Positions 24,863-36,976 of a stretch of 64,000 nucleotides of DNA are shown piece by piece. Each line of letters opens with the position of its first letter. Position 1 is the stretch's first letter. The notes below the pieces were generated by a model. That model searched no databases, was not told the origin of the DNA, and saw only the letters and a list, made by a program, of their open reading frames with translations. The DNA comes from Amaurobius ferox. Taxonomy: Eukaryota > Arthropoda > Arachnida > Araneae > Amaurobiidae. A program made the translations under genes and the position numbers. The DNA lies in contig OX578137.1 in NCBI GenBank assembly GCA_951213105.1, positions 73,900,604-73,964,603 of the forward strand. The letters are read 5' to 3'.

Positions 24863-25156
24863 TTAGTGGTATTTATAAGCCAGATTAATTTGATAATATT
24901 TATCAGGGTTTTTGCTTTCTTTTAATACCGATCTATAAAAATATTCTTTTAACTGTTTTGTTTCTATTGTTGTAATATCTCTTTCAATGAACACTATGAG
25001 AAAATAACAAACAATAAGAACACCGAAGAGATAGAAATCACGAAAGCTCAGAAAGTTTTGTTTCCTTTGCAGAAGCAGAAACATAAGGAAAGCCACAGAA
25101 CTTATCGTGATTATCTTAGAAATAGGACAAAAGATCATATGGACTCTCAAGAACAA
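24863..25156 (-). CDS. Exon-like frame, unidentified membrane protein, copy 2
   Basis: A 97-codon minus-strand frame, the longest of three related sequences in the window (others at 20745-20960 and 31670-31876). It has hydrophobic stretches (IITISSVAFLMFLLL and FGVLIVCYFLIVFI) followed by a charged tail, IERDITTIETKQLKEYFYRS and VLKESKNPDKYY. The IERD/IERN motif and the following amphipathic segment are shared by all three copies. An acceptor-like TATTATTATAG lies just upstream of the ATATTGTTCTTGAG start, so a terminal exon is possible. No family was recognised. Reduced but visible conservation of frame suggests former coding function, though it may be a repeat-borne fossil. Confidence 0.35.
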   Translation of the reverse strand: MFLRVHMIFCPISKIITISSVAFLMFLLLQRKQNFLSFRDFYLFGVLIVCYFLIVFIERDITTIETKQLKEYFYRSVLKESKNPDKYYQINLAYKYH

Positions 25157-25199
25157 TATCTATAATAATATTTTAAGAAAAATTATGTTGTTATAAATA

Positions 25200-25924
25200 G
25201 CATTAAAGTTTAAGAGGTAAATATTTATGTTTTATAGAAAGAAATTCAGAAAATTACATATGCTTATTTGTTAAATTTTTTTCTAATTCTTTTTGAAATC
25301 TAATTATACAGATTATTAATATTCTAATTATACATATTATTAATATTACGACAATTTCTGTTTATGTTTGCAATCGTTCAATGTATCTAATATTGCCGAA
25401 GAATTGTCCCCAAATAGTTTATGATTCACCTCTGTAAAAGCGTAGTGTCAGTCAGTATGGCAAAGAACCCCCCAAACTAAAAAAACTTATGTATACTAAT
25501 TCGACAATGCTGAATCCTTATCTGAAAGTCGTTTTCCAAATTAACCCTTGGATCTGGAGAAATAACCTCTAAAAGTTTGGCATTATTTGCTATTTTTAGG
25601 TTTATAATCTCCGACTGAAGACGTTGTCCCAACACAATACAATTTCATGTTCATATGACTAAACGGGAAACTGTACGAAATCATGAAAACGTACAGAACC
25701 TTTTCAAAAGTGTTGTACAGGGTATCCTGTGCATTGCCCCCTTCTTCATATTGGTCGTCTGTCATTCGTTTTTTCATTGGCGCCCTTCATGTGGGTGGAG
25801 CTTATATTGAGCTTCATTGTATAACATATTATATCCCTTGGGGCATTGCTTTCATCCATGAAACGCACGTGCTATGAGGTTATAATGAAATTTCTTGGCC
25901 ATAAATGACTGTTTGCAATATAAT
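25200..25924. other. Unassigned stretch
   Basis: Opposite-strand frames at 25583-25777 (minus) and 25683-25877 (plus) overlap each other. Neither shows a motif I can name. Confidence 0.35.
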
Positions 25925-26769
25925 AACAAGAAATCAATCATACATAAAGCATTGATTATGAAACACTTTCCAATGCAATTTTATACAAACATCTCTCAAA
26001 TGCGATACATTCCTCGGTAATATTTTTAAAATTATCATAACACTACAATAATTTATTATATTTGAAAACGTCAGTGAAAACAAATGAACTTTATTCAAAT
26101 GACATCATCGAAATATAAATGGCTTCCATTTAAAAGCAGCATTTCATTCATAATCATTTTTCCAATCGTTTAATTCATCACAATACTATAAAAATTTATT
26201 TTATTTAAAAATTTGAAAAATTGTTATCTGCCATACTTATTTTAAAATGTGAAATCTTTCTCATATGTAAAATAATTAAACTCTTAGAAATATATTTATT
26301 ATATAATATATCTCTTTTTCTTTCTGGAGGATATAACGAAAGTCAGAATTTAATTGAATTTGCTTCTCTCCCTATATTAAATAATTTAAATTTAAAAAAC
26401 TACCTAACATATTTTATTGAATTTTTTTATATATATTTTATGGGATAATTTGAATATTTCCCAAAATTTTCGAAGCAATTTGTGAATTTTAAATTTGCTT
26501 AAAAAATGTTTGAAACATTAGGTCCCATAAGAGTCAATGTATTAATTTTTGCAATCCGAGTTCAATAAAAAACTAATTGGGTGATATTATTCATTTATAT
26601 TCCCATAGGTGCCACCGACCGTCTGAAAAACATACTAAAATTTAATTTTGATAAAGCCATTTTTACGACAGTTATCGTGCTAACGGACAGACAGACAGAA
26701 TGAACAAAGTCATAAACACTTTTAACTATTTTGTAAAGTGTTAACAACTATGTTGTAAAGTGTTAAAAA
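25925..26769 (+). repeat. Repeat B, internally deleted copy 2
   Basis: 845 bp with the same two ends as repeat B at 5575-6888 (AACAAGAAATCAATCATAC at the left and TTGTAAAGTGTTAAAAAC at the right). About 450 bp of the middle is lost or diverged. The right-end hairpin segment is duplicated (TTGTAAAGTGTTAACAACT then TGTTGTAAAGTGTTAAAAA). Confidence 0.75.
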
Positions 26770-26779
26770 CTGGCGTCCT

Positions 26780-28640
26780 CATGTCTAGGGCTTGGTGCCA
26801 ACTTGTCACTTTTTCATCTGTAGAACCTCTAATGCCTTTTATTCTCACTATATCACACTATTGTGTTGCATAATTAAGGGGTCGTTACCTCAACTCATCG
26901 TTCAAAACACCAGTAAGTGTGAAATCAGTTGTTCAAGTTATGTAAACATTTTATTGGTTCAGATCTGGTTGATATGTATCAAGTATGCTTCTAATTATAA
27001 ATGGAATTACAGAACTTCCCTGTATGCTATGTTTCTACCATTTGGGTCGCCCTGAATAGTTTTCCATTTTCATTTTACGTGTTCCGCTGCTCGTACATGT
27101 ATGAAGGTCACATAGAGCATTCCATGGAAGAAGACTGATAATGGAAGGTAGACTTTAATATAACTGAACGTCTGCCCATGCTATTTCCTGATGGTTGTTG
27201 TAAATTTTGGTCGATTAGGAAACTAGCTGAGCTTGAACATTAACATTATTATTAACAAACAACCTACATCACAACTCAACGAACGAATCACTAGGCCCAT
27301 CGACTGTGAAAGTAAAACAAAAAGCTCGAAATAAATTTTCTTATTTTTGTTGGAAAATTGCTGAAATGTTTTGAATGTTGAACATGTTATCGAAATGAGT
27401 GTGAGGGCCACTCAATTTGCTGCTCATGTCTTAGGGCGACTCGAGTGGTCTGCGTTTTCGACTCTAATTAAGTGGTATCTCAAACAAATATATATAAAAA
27501 CATAAATAATAAAATAGCATCGTGCTTTTGTTTATGAAACTAAAAGAAAATTAAACATTAGAATCCGCGACAACTTCTTTTAACAATAAGCTAAATAAAC
27601 TTGCATCTAAACATCATTTAACTGGTGTGGAGGACTTATTTTGTTCATAACTGGTATTGTCGGGTCCCATGGACTCGCTAATTGAAATATAAATAAGTAA
27701 TGATTTTTTTAATTAAATTAAAACTATCGTGATTATTTGATTAATTTAATAAATATATAGTGTAATTTAATAAATCCATATGAACTTTTAAAATACAAAT
27801 ATATGCCTTATTTTTTATTTTTATGAATTATGAAAATGTCAAAATATAAAATATTACAAAAAGTTATTAAACATCTAAAATATTACAAAAAGTGTTTCAC
27901 ATATCTAAAGGACTACAGCAAAAGAATGGAAATAAAATTAAATGAAAACATTTTTTTACTTCTATAATGTTACATATGATAATAACAAAAAGCTTACTTT
28001 GGAAATTGTTAAGCTATATTTCTCCTAGATAGTTTTCTCAAACTGTTTTGCAACACTTCAAACAAATCAGTTTGGGACATATATAAAATTCCATGTAACC
28101 GATCATCGATACCATCATTAACATTCACCAAACCGTTTGAGGGTTAAAAAATCGCTGTATAATAAACTTGCAAAGATATAAGTTTAACAATGTAGGAAAA
28201 TATTTTTAAGAACAACAAACAAACATCTTTGTGGTTCAAAAAATGCTATTACTCATACGTAATATGTGGCAACATCAGTTGCAATAATGGGACCAATGAA
28301 CCCAACCATACCAAATGCATGGTATATTGCAGTAAATTAATAATAATAATACTTAACAGATATTACAACTCCTAATGTAATGGAAAATCATATATCAAAA
28401 GAAATTAATTTTCTTAAAATATAAAGTTACGCAATTGGTATGGTTTGGTCCCTAGATAATGTATATAAACAAAGTATCTAGGTGGTGCTAGTTATCATTT
28501 AAAACAACGTTGTTGTTTTCCCATTTGAGTACTTGTTTTAACCTTGGAGGGTTCATTATACATTTAATTTTGATCTTGTTTTCAAATTTTTTTACTTTAA
28601 TTTTCTTGTATTTTTAAATTCTGATATCTAGCATCAATGT
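26780..28640. other. AT-rich intergenic DNA
   Basis: No gene recognised. Two copies of AAATATTACAAAAAGT at about 27849 and 27881 form a small local duplication. Confidence 0.4.
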
Positions 28641-28650
28641 ACTATGGTTT

Positions 28651-28845
28651 ATTGTGCAGTACTATGGTTTATTGCCGTTTTGTACATCAAACACCATGAA
28701 AGACTGTATAAATATTTTTCAATTTCCCTCGGAAGTCAATCTTCGGGAGAAATGGATAAAAACAGATTAAAGCAGAAGATTAAAATTATTAATTAAAGAT
28801 CGAAGCACAGACTTTTCAGATAAAGTTTGTATACGTGTATAATTT
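28651..28845 (+). pseudogene. THAP-domain zinc-finger fossil
   Basis: The plus-strand frame through 28681 reads LPFCTSNTMKDCINIFQFPS and then EVNLREKWIKTD, a stop, and RRLKLLIKDRSTDFSDKVC. This is the layout of a THAP DNA-binding finger: an early Cys followed by a TSN-type loop, a hydrophobic FQFP block, the LREKW helix with its invariant Trp, and a later Cys in a DKVC context where CSxHF normally follows. The first Cys pair and the final His block are damaged and there is an in-frame stop. THAP fingers occur in P-element-type transposases and in host regulators. I cannot tell which this was, and the downstream part of the protein was not found. Confidence 0.6.
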
Positions 28846-30446
28846 CGGCACAAATTGTACTATTAAACTCTATTATGAGCAATTGATTAAAAAAGAACCA
28901 TCACTACTAAATGACATAATCAAACATAACAAATATTCGCTGCGGTTTATATGCTTTATATACATATAGCACAATGAATTTAAAATTTTCAAATATTTTC
29001 ATTAAAAATTTCATATTGATATCGATAAAGAATTTTTTTATACTTGTTTACATCTATATGTATGCTAATTCAAATCAGATTTAATTTTACAATAATCCTG
29101 AGTGAAGCTGGAATTTCTATTTAGCAATGTATAAATGTCAAAATATCAAATTTACATTGTCTAAGGTCTTTTAAATCCTCATTTTGTTCTAGCTGTCACC
29201 GCTAGATGGCGATACGTAACATATTTTGTGGGTGTATCTGATTTCCACTTTTTAACAATAGAAAAGGGGGAAAGTGAACAAGCATTTCAGGTAAAGGTGG
29301 TCATGCTTTGTTTCATTACTCAATCATTGACGCCACATGTCGGAGAGCGCCATCTGGCGGCAACCGTTTCGAAAACTTACTTTATTCCGAAAACTTACTT
29401 TACCTTCACAAAGGCGAATTTTATCAGCATAATGAGCTATATTTTTGGAAAAAGAGCTTAAAATCAAGAAAAGCTCTTCAACCAAATATCAAAGTTGTTT
29501 TTTTATGCTAATTAGAAAGCCCCGAACAATTATTTTACATTAGCGTAAATGGAACGAAACATTTGCATGCGGTCTCAAAGTGGTCTCGATAGATATTTTT
29601 GGAATTGTATACTCCTTGCCCATGCAATTTTTAATTCTGTTTACGGGGATGTGCTTGAATTTGAGATGGAACTTGAATATTTTAGTTTAGATGCTTCTGT
29701 TTTTATAGTATATATATATATATATAAACCATAAAGCGACTTGAATTTCACAATACATTATGGATATTTTATTGCAGTAAGTATATTTTTGTGTTAGAGC
29801 TATTTTGAATACTGAAAGTCTTATTTTTAATAATATAAAAACTTTTTATATATACCATTATATAAAAAAAACTCAACTTTCATATAATGTTTTCTAAATA
29901 TATCAATAGTTTATCACGACGTATAAGAAAATTTAATATGCCACCCACATCATACTTTCCACTCTACATTTGAATTTTTCACTAATGCTCGACGCAAAAA
30001 TACAAACTACATTTCAAATTAATGAGTGTTCTGCAGAATTTATTTGGAAAATTATTTAGTAAATAGAACACATTTTTTCATATTTTTTTAGTTTTCAGAT
30101 TATTTTTATTTGAAGATATTCATATAATTTGCATTTTCAATCAACTACTAGTATTTAAGCAGACAGACAGAAAAATTAATCCTTTTAAAAAAATTAAAAT
30201 GCAATTTTTTATGAAGTTTTATTTTGCTTAATAATGTATGGTAATTAGCGTCAAAAATAGTTGCCTCAATTGGAAATTAACCCTGTTAGATTTTGTCTGG
30301 TGGGCGAGTTTCATCCTTTTACGTTCTAAAAAGAAAATTCGGAAGGATTCTGTGAGACTTACACCCCCACCCTTCATCCACCCTTCATTTTGTACACTCT
30401 GAGAGAAATATTGAAATTTTGTTTTGTTCCAGTGGTTGATATGATA
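28846..30446. other. AT-rich intergenic DNA
   Basis: It contains a short (AT)n near 29709-29724 and a possible diverged repeat G 3' end near 29920-29965 (GTATAAGAAAATTT then CCACCCACATCATAC). The frame 29228-29461 has no motif I recognise. Confidence 0.4.
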
Positions 30447-31660
30447 AATGTGCAAAGAATCAGACTTTTAAGCCACTGAAGGGCTGCTTGAGGGTCTGGC
30501 AAGTTATTTAAAAAATCTATTATCGCCGCTTCGGGAGGATCAAAAACCCGAAAAGCTTAAGTTTTGTTCGCTAATCGATTCTATAAACGCGAAAAGATTC
30601 TACGTTCTAGATCAACAGGGAGAATGGAGTCTTCCGGACGATCAGAAATTTTTTTTCGAAAAACCTTTATTCCTCTGTCTCTCGGAGAAGGAATAGAAAA
30701 TCCAGCTAAATTAAATTCTGTACAACAGTTGACACTATAATTGTGCAAATGTTCTTCCTTCTAGGTCACCAGAGGTAATTTTGATGATCTGAAAATACTT
30801 TTTAAGCCCTTTTAAAATATCTTGGCTCCGGCTCTTGGGGTGTAAATCAAGCATTCTGCGGCTTTGGGCTTTAAAACGTTGTTTATACTATAAATGTACT
30901 GAGATTCAGCATTCTAGGTTACCAGAAGTATTTCTGGAGGGTCTGAAAAGACTTTTGAAGTCCTTTCAAAACCCTCTTATCTCCGCCTCCAGGAAGGTGA
31001 AAATCGAAAATTCGGGTTTTAAATCGGATCCGATAGAATAAGTGTGCAAAGATTCAGCATTCTAGTCACCAGAAGCGCTTCTGCAGAGTCTGAAGAGACC
31101 CTTTAAAAAAAAAACCTTGTCTCCACCTCCAAGCATGTTAATAAAGTTTGATAGTTTGCACCTGTAAGTTCTAATTCATAGTCAGTACTATAAATGTGCA
31201 AAGATTCATCATTCTAGGTCACCAGAGACGCTTCTGGGGAATCTGAAAAGGCTCTTCATATCATTTCAAAAAACCCTCATATTCACCTCTAGGGATTTAA
31301 ATAAAAAATTATAAACCTTTAGGTTCTAAATTGTAATCGATATTATGAAAGTGTAAAGATTCAACATTCCAGGTCACCAGGCACACTTCTGAGGGGCTGT
31401 TTGAAAAGGCTTCGAAGCCGTATCAAAAACCTGTTGTCTACTCTTCCAAGAGTGTAAATCAAGCATTCTGCACCTTTAGATTATAAATCAGGCTCAATAA
31501 TATAAATGTGAAAAGATTTAACTTTTCTATGTCACCAGGATATTTCACCAGGAGAGTTTGGAAATATAAAAACGCGCTAAACACGTTAGACAATTAAATA
31601 TTAAACATTTTGCAAACTTGTGACTAATTGCTAATATCGTAGCTAGTAACCAGATAAGTC
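30447..31660 (+). repeat. 153-bp tandem array, about 8 diverged monomers
   Basis: The landmark GTGCAAAGATTCAGCATTCT plus AGGTCACCAGA recurs at about 30447, 30585, 30739, 30892, 31040, 31193, 31347 and 31503, with spacing of 138-156 bp. Each unit then holds a CTGGAGGGTCTGAAAAG block, a CCTTTCAAAACCCT block, a CTCCACCTCCAAG-type block and a TTTAGGTTCTAAATC block. Neighbouring units differ by many substitutions, so the array is old. No long coding frame runs through it. Confidence 0.85.
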
Positions 31661-31669
31661 AGGATTTTA

Positions 31670-31876
31670 TCAGTAGTTTTTTATACATTTCTTTATTTCG
31701 GTTAATACCGTTCTGTAAATAAAGTTGTTTATTTCTTTATTTCTTTCAATAGACACGATTCTGTTAATTACAGAAAATAAAACTACTGGAGAACAAAGAA
31801 TAACATAAATTGGGAAAGTGCTGTTTTCTTTGTTTGCTAAGTTAAGAAATACATTATATTTACATGATAAAAACAT
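31670..31876 (-). pseudogene. Exon-like fragment, unidentified membrane protein, copy 3
   Basis: A 68-codon minus-strand frame whose second half (VVLFSVINRIVSIERNKEIN and FIYRTVLTEIKKCIKNY) aligns with the end of the 24863-25156 frame (LIVFIERD..., EYFYRSVLKESKNPDKYY). The first half is diverged. Unknown family. Confidence 0.35.
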
Positions 31877-32009
31877 TAAATTTACATGATAAAAACATGG
31901 TATTTGGATAGAAAGAACTTTTGTGGTTTTTAGATGAAAATATAAGTTGTAAATATTTTATATTTTCAGTTATATGGTTCAGTTAATAAATCATATATTC
32001 GTTTTTTCT

Positions 32010-32120
32010 TTCTCACAATATTGTATAAGGAAAATATTGTTTTTTCAAAATTTTCAAATTCAAGATTGTGTTAAAAAAATAAGTGTTGAAACCTGGCGAA
32101 ATTTTTTCTAAATCATTTGA
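32010..32120 (+). repeat. Possible diverged repeat G 5' end
   Basis: CACAATATTGTATAAGGAAA followed by ATATTGTTTTTTCAAAATTT resembles the G 5' border (GTATAAGGAAAGTATTGTGA then TCGAAAATTCGAATTCG). It is weak and short. Confidence 0.35.
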
Positions 32121-32387
32121 GAAAATATCATACTTTTATGATAGAAACTTTAGAACTAGTTCGAATGTTTAGAAATTACCATAATAGGGACTCAGATTAT
32201 TCCAATATTAAAATTTTCGTAGTGTAATTTTTTATGGAAAATAGCGTTAATTCCTGGGGAAATGGCAATATATAGTAAATGGGAGAAACATTAACTACAG
32301 TATGGTTCCTAATAGTATCAAAATATTTTATGACACAAATAAAACAAATAGATCCATCCCGGAAAATTGTTGCCAACGAAATAAGTT

Positions 32388-32500
<113 letters not shown>

Positions 32501-32554
32501 AACATATTTTTAAATAACATGGACACTAAATCTAAAAATTATGCATTTTACATT

Positions 32555-32672
32555 CATTCTGATAATGATCATTTTATTTCATTCTTATAATGATATTTTT
32601 CTTTCATTCTGATAATGATCATTTCCTTTCATTCTTATAATGATATTTTTCTTTCATTCTGATAATGATTGT
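32555..32672 (+). repeat. 50-bp tandem repeat, about 2.3 copies
   Basis: CATTCTGATAATGATCATTT starts at 32555 and again at 32605, with a partial copy at 32655. The spacing is exactly 50 bp. Confidence 0.9.
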
Positions 32673-32679
32673 GATAACA

Positions 32680-33589
32680 GTAGAATTCTTTACTGTGGAA
32701 TATGAATGTATGAGATAGTAGAGTCTTTCACGCCTGTACAGAAATTCATAAGTAAATGTCTTTATTTACTAATAAATTATTTGAATACAAGAAATTAGTT
32801 GAAATAATATTCAGTTTTACTATTTCATCGTTTACTTTAGGATTTTCTTAATGTTTTAGTTTTATTGAAAAATATCATTCTTTTTACCAAAATAATTTCT
32901 GAAGCATCTATTTCTCAGGATCTATTATACATAGAGCTTACGTGATAATTCCCATGTATTCAACATTAAAATTTGGCGGAAATAAAGATCCACTAAGGAT
33001 TTCCACTTCATGTTATTTTTCCATTCGCGATTTGAAAATTTAAGTTTCATTTGAAGCCTCCAATTTAGATTGGGTATATATAGAGTTTAGATGATAACTG
33101 ATATTCAACATCAAATTCTAGATGCGGTATGGTGGTTTGCTAAAATAAATTCTACATCCTGTTAAAATGTTCCATTACAGCATTTATTTTCACGGAGTGG
33201 CTATGGATGTAAATAATGATAGCGTAGATGATGGCTGATAGGAATGCAGCATCGAATTTTGAAAGGGGTAGGGATGGAGTTTACTAAGAATTTCCCCTTC
33301 CGGTTATGAAGATGGCACTTTTGGTTTATCCGAAAATTCATATGAGTATACTATATAAGTTATGCAAAATAGTACAAAAATGCTTAATATTTCCACTGAA
33401 GTGCCAACATATGGAAGCTTATTCATAAATTTATTTTTTGATTAACATTTCCGAAAATTTACTTGTAAAGCCTATATGATCTGTTGACTATTTATCTTGC
33501 AGTGAAATTTACAGTAAATAACAGTAATACATGTTGTCTTAAACTAATGTATTAATACCACATATATTGTTTACTTTTTCCTCATGCAT
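32680..33589. other. AT-rich intergenic DNA
   Basis: No feature recognised. Confidence 0.4.
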
Positions 33590-34330
33590 AACATAATATA
33601 AAGGGAAAGTATTATAACACGACTGATAAATCGAATTAGGGTTTTTGTCAGATTTACGCTTTTAAGCACTCTGGAATTTGACGCCTCTGAGTTATCAGAA
33701 TGCATATCTATACAGATGCATCCGGGAACCTTTGTATATGTCGCAAGAACGAATGTAGAGATTCGAATAAGCTTTTGTATGATTTTGAGACTAACTATGT
33801 ATCCATGACTCTAGTAACTTTAAGCGGGGTATAAACATTCAGAAGACCTGCCCCCCCCCCATATTTTTCATTTTTTTACCTTTGGAAAATTTAAAATACA
33901 TTGTAATTAGCTTTTGATATGCAGTATCAAACGTACAAATCTGATAACATTATCTTGAATCTAGCATGTTTCATTCTAGAAAAAGGACATGCTATCAATA
34001 TTTTCCATATTAACGTTCAATTTGTCCAATTTGATTTACTTCACGTTATATTAATTAAACGATGTCAAGGGTATTTTGAAGGGGATTTTTCACAAGAGTA
34101 TAAATAAGTCAATTTTTATCAATATAGTGGCTAAATTTACTCAATTTTAAAATTTAAAATTACGTAGACTTAATCCATTACCAAATAATATTGTGTTATA
34201 TATTTCCAATGCAAATAAAAATTATAAATGGAATGTTCTATAAACATAATATTTATCTAAAATTTCCGAAGTACATTTGCTACGATGTATAAGGAAATTC
34301 AGGAATTGCCTACATCATATTCCAAGTCTG
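33590..34330 (+). repeat. Repeat G, strongly diverged copy
   Basis: The 5' part (AAAGGGAAAGTATTATAACA, CGAATTAGGGTTTTTGTCAG, CGCAAGAACGAATGTAGAGA, a poly-C run in the AACCCCCC position near 33850) and the 3' part (TGTATAAGGAAATTCAGGAA then TTGCCTACATCATATTCC) appear in the G order. The middle is not recognisable. Confidence 0.5.
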
Positions 34331-34535
34331 TTATAATTTCAACTAGTCGTTTGAAAGTAAACTATTTGAAAACACAATTCTGACAAGTAAAAATGCCTAT
34401 ATGTAAATAAAATGTCCCTATATATTATAAATTTATAAGGATTAAGTTGTGGATTTACGAAGTTCATGTCTAGTTTTTATTCTTGGCATTTTTATTGCTC
34501 ATAAGGTTAAAATTTGAATTTCATTGTCTCCAGAA

Positions 34536-35776
34536 TCTATATAAGAAAAGGCAATGTCTGCGAGTATTATACACTACAGGTTCAGCGACTGCGCTTCGGA
34601 GAGCTACGAAATTTGGCACTCGAAGACCCGGGGGGGGGGACACGTGAAAACCGATTTTTAAAATTTTATTTTATTTTATTTTATTTTATTTTTTTGTGTT
34701 ATTTAATGTTTTATGCGATTTCGACCATTCCCCCCCCCCTTTTCTCCACCATCTAGACGTCGTAGAAAGAAACAAATCACACCACCGAAAAGAGCAGACA
34801 ATTGCGAGTAAAAATATATCAATTTCAAATCTCAGGGATAAATTCTAATATTTTTTAAAGATTTTAAAACAAAAGTGACTTTTGGTTAAAAAAAAACGAA
34901 CTTTAGTTTTTAAATCCTCCCATCGGGAAAAATTCCGAGAGTTTTGACTAATAATTTCCATTTTTAGAAACCTCAAAGATCTGGCATTCTTACAAGTCCA
35001 ATCTAATCAAGAAATAATTAAAATTGCCGCAGGTTCTGGATTTTACGATTTCCCGAATTTCAATTTCTCGGCGATCCGCTAAAGCAGTTATTCACCGGTG
35101 TTTTCCCCGCGGAGGAGGGAAAGTGGAGAGGACGTTACTGTTCTGAATACGCAATAGGGAAGAAAATGACGGAATTAAGAGCTTAGCATATGGTCATTAT
35201 AAAATTTAAATGATTGAATTATGGGGGACTGAATTTTGGCGATATATTGATTGCGATGTACTATTATGGCGTAATGTATTGTTGTATTGTAAAAACTTAA
35301 TTGTGGCGATGTATTTCACGTTAAACATGTGGATCCGTAAGTCTTTCCGAGAGGTTGGTGGTAGAGGAAGGAGGGTACGGTCCCTGTGGATGCCTTCCCC
35401 ACTGGGTTCCAGTCTAAATTGGGTGAATGAAAAGAAAGTTATGGAGATTGTCGCGGAGGGTAGCCCAGTGGTTAGCGCTAGGGAGATGGACTCGGTAGGC
35501 CCGGGTTCGATTCCCGCCTCAGCCAAAACTGACGCCATGTTCACGCGGAGTACGATGACGTTAAACATGTGGGTCCGTAAGTCCTTCCGTGAGGTTGGTG
35601 GTAGGGCAAGGAGGGTACGGTCCCTGTGGATGCCTCCCCCACTGGGTTCCGGTCTAAATTGGGTGACACTTCCTGGCCTCCAAATATTTACCCTACACCT
35701 TTTTGGTAGGTAGCACCAGCGAGTTTGCCACGGTCAGAATTTTCAAGGGTAACGAACAGTCGCCAAAGGCGGCTAG
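34536..35776 (+). mobile_element. Helitron-like element carrying two SINE monomers
   Basis: 1241 bp. It begins TCTATATAAGAAAAGGCAAT after an A and ends CGCCAAAGGCGGCTAG before a T. These are rolling-circle-type borders, with a CGCC/GGCG mini-hairpin next to CTAG. The first 700 bp match the 5' part of 48670-50829, with shared words GCGCTTCGGAGAGC, AAATCTCAGGGA and TTTCTCGGCGATCCGC. The remainder consists of a truncated and then a complete SINE-like monomer, about 240 bp apart, and the tail TTGCCACGGTCAGAATTTTC. The 167-codon frame at 35210-35713 is only a read through these repeats. There is no helicase. Confidence 0.75.
35450..35690 (+). mobile_element. SINE monomer inside Helitron-like element
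   Basis: tRNA-like head with an A-box region TAGCCCAGTGGTTAGCGC near 35461 and a B-box GGTTCGATTCC near 35503. The shared body follows (CACGCGGAGTACGATGACG, ATGTGGGTCCGTAAGTCC). A headless copy of the same body precedes it at about 35310-35440. Confidence 0.8.
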
Positions 35777-36487
35777 TAACTTAATAAATGTCACAAACTT
35801 GTACTCTTTTGATGTAGAGCTATAGATGAAATGCGATCCTAAATTTGTTCTTGAGTTACCCGGTGTCCCTCACAGAGACACACACACGCGCACACAGGCA
35901 GACGGACATCTTGCTGAACATATATTAAATGTGTACAGGGTATCTTAAATTGCCTACATGAAGTTTTAAAATGTACTTTCCTTTCATAATCATGGATTTA
36001 AATATTTCGGAAAACAACTCCTTTATGCAAATGTAGTATGACAATGCAAGCATTCTAGATCATTGCTACAGAAACCGAGGGCATTGCCAAAAATTCTGAT
36101 TAAGCTCCCATTACAAATAACACATCCACAAACCAGTTTTATGCATATTATGCAATGTTTGGGTCAGGACGATACACCGGATATCTGAATTTGCCGGTTC
36201 CCATAAGGAGTGGCGTATAGCAAACTGCACCACAGCCATTGCAGATATCGACTATTCCATGTTGATCAGCTCATACGAAACCGCTCCATGGATGCTGTTA
36301 GCTTCAATGGGAGCATAATCATAATTCTATGATATTTGACCGCGCTTTCCGATTTCCTCGTAGAATTTAATTTAAATATAACGGCTTTAAATTCAAGAAC
36401 GTATATAGATTTATATATAAAGAAATGTTCGATTTGTTCTATTCAAAATGTACAGTTACAAAGCGCATTCGGTCTGATCTCAGAAGC

Positions 36488-36755
36488 GTGATAGACCAGT
36501 GGTTGCACGGGAATTGCACTTTGACGGGTCGAGTTCGATTCCCGCCACTGCCAAAACTGCCGCCGTGTTCACGGGGAGTACGATCACGTTAAACATCTTG
36601 GTCCGTAAATCCTTCCGAGAGGTTAGTGGTAATGGAAGGAGGGTACGGATCCTGTGGATGCCTCCCCTACTGGGTTCCGGTCTAAATTGAGTGGCACTTC
36701 CTGGCCGTCCAAAAAGATACCTTATACTTTTCTGATAGGTCGGACGGTTTGGGTC
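36488..36755 (+). mobile_element. tRNA-derived SINE, copy 2
   Basis: The head has a degraded A-box region (AGACCAGTGGTTGCACGG) and a B-box-like GAGTTCGATTCCCGCC. The body has CACGGGGAGTACGATCACG and CCGTAAATCCTTCCGAGAGG, and the 3' end CTGATAGGTCGGACGGTTTG. A downstream 145-bp segment (36790-36935) is shared in inverted orientation with 44190-44335, beside SINE copy 3. Confidence 0.8.
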
Positions 36756-36789
36756 GAAAAAAAAGACTACTATAGGGACTACGATATTT

Positions 36790-36935
36790 CATTTTTCTTG
36801 CTAAAACATTGGCAGTTCATTCACAATATTTGCATAAAATACATCTTGAAAAAATTTCAATTTATGACAGGTTAAAATCCTCATTTAATCACAAGAAAGT
36901 TAGTGAGTTCAAATGTTTGATGAAAAAAAATCTGT
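36790..36935 (+). repeat. SINE-associated 145-bp repeat, copy 1
   Basis: AACATTGGCAGTTCATTCAC, TTATGACAGGTTAAAATCCT and GTTAGTGAGTTCAAATG recur as the reverse complement at 44190-44335. Confidence 0.8.
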
Positions 36936-36976
36936 AAAATAAGTTGTTGATCAGATATATTGTTGATCAGATATCA

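Noticed and set aside
25583..25877. Opposite-strand frames considered as retroelement remains
   Set aside because: Neither strand shows a conserved motif I can name, so I did not call it.
29228..29461. 77-codon frame near AGATGGCG/CGCCATCT motifs, considered as an exon
   Set aside because: An overlapping frame at 29308-29511 is equally open. There are no recognisable residues and no convincing splice sites.
35210..35713. 167-codon plus-strand frame, the second longest in the window
   Set aside because: It is a translation through two SINE-like monomers. The same peptide phrases recur in each monomer, also as the frames at 49807, 50279 and 50515. It is not a protein gene.
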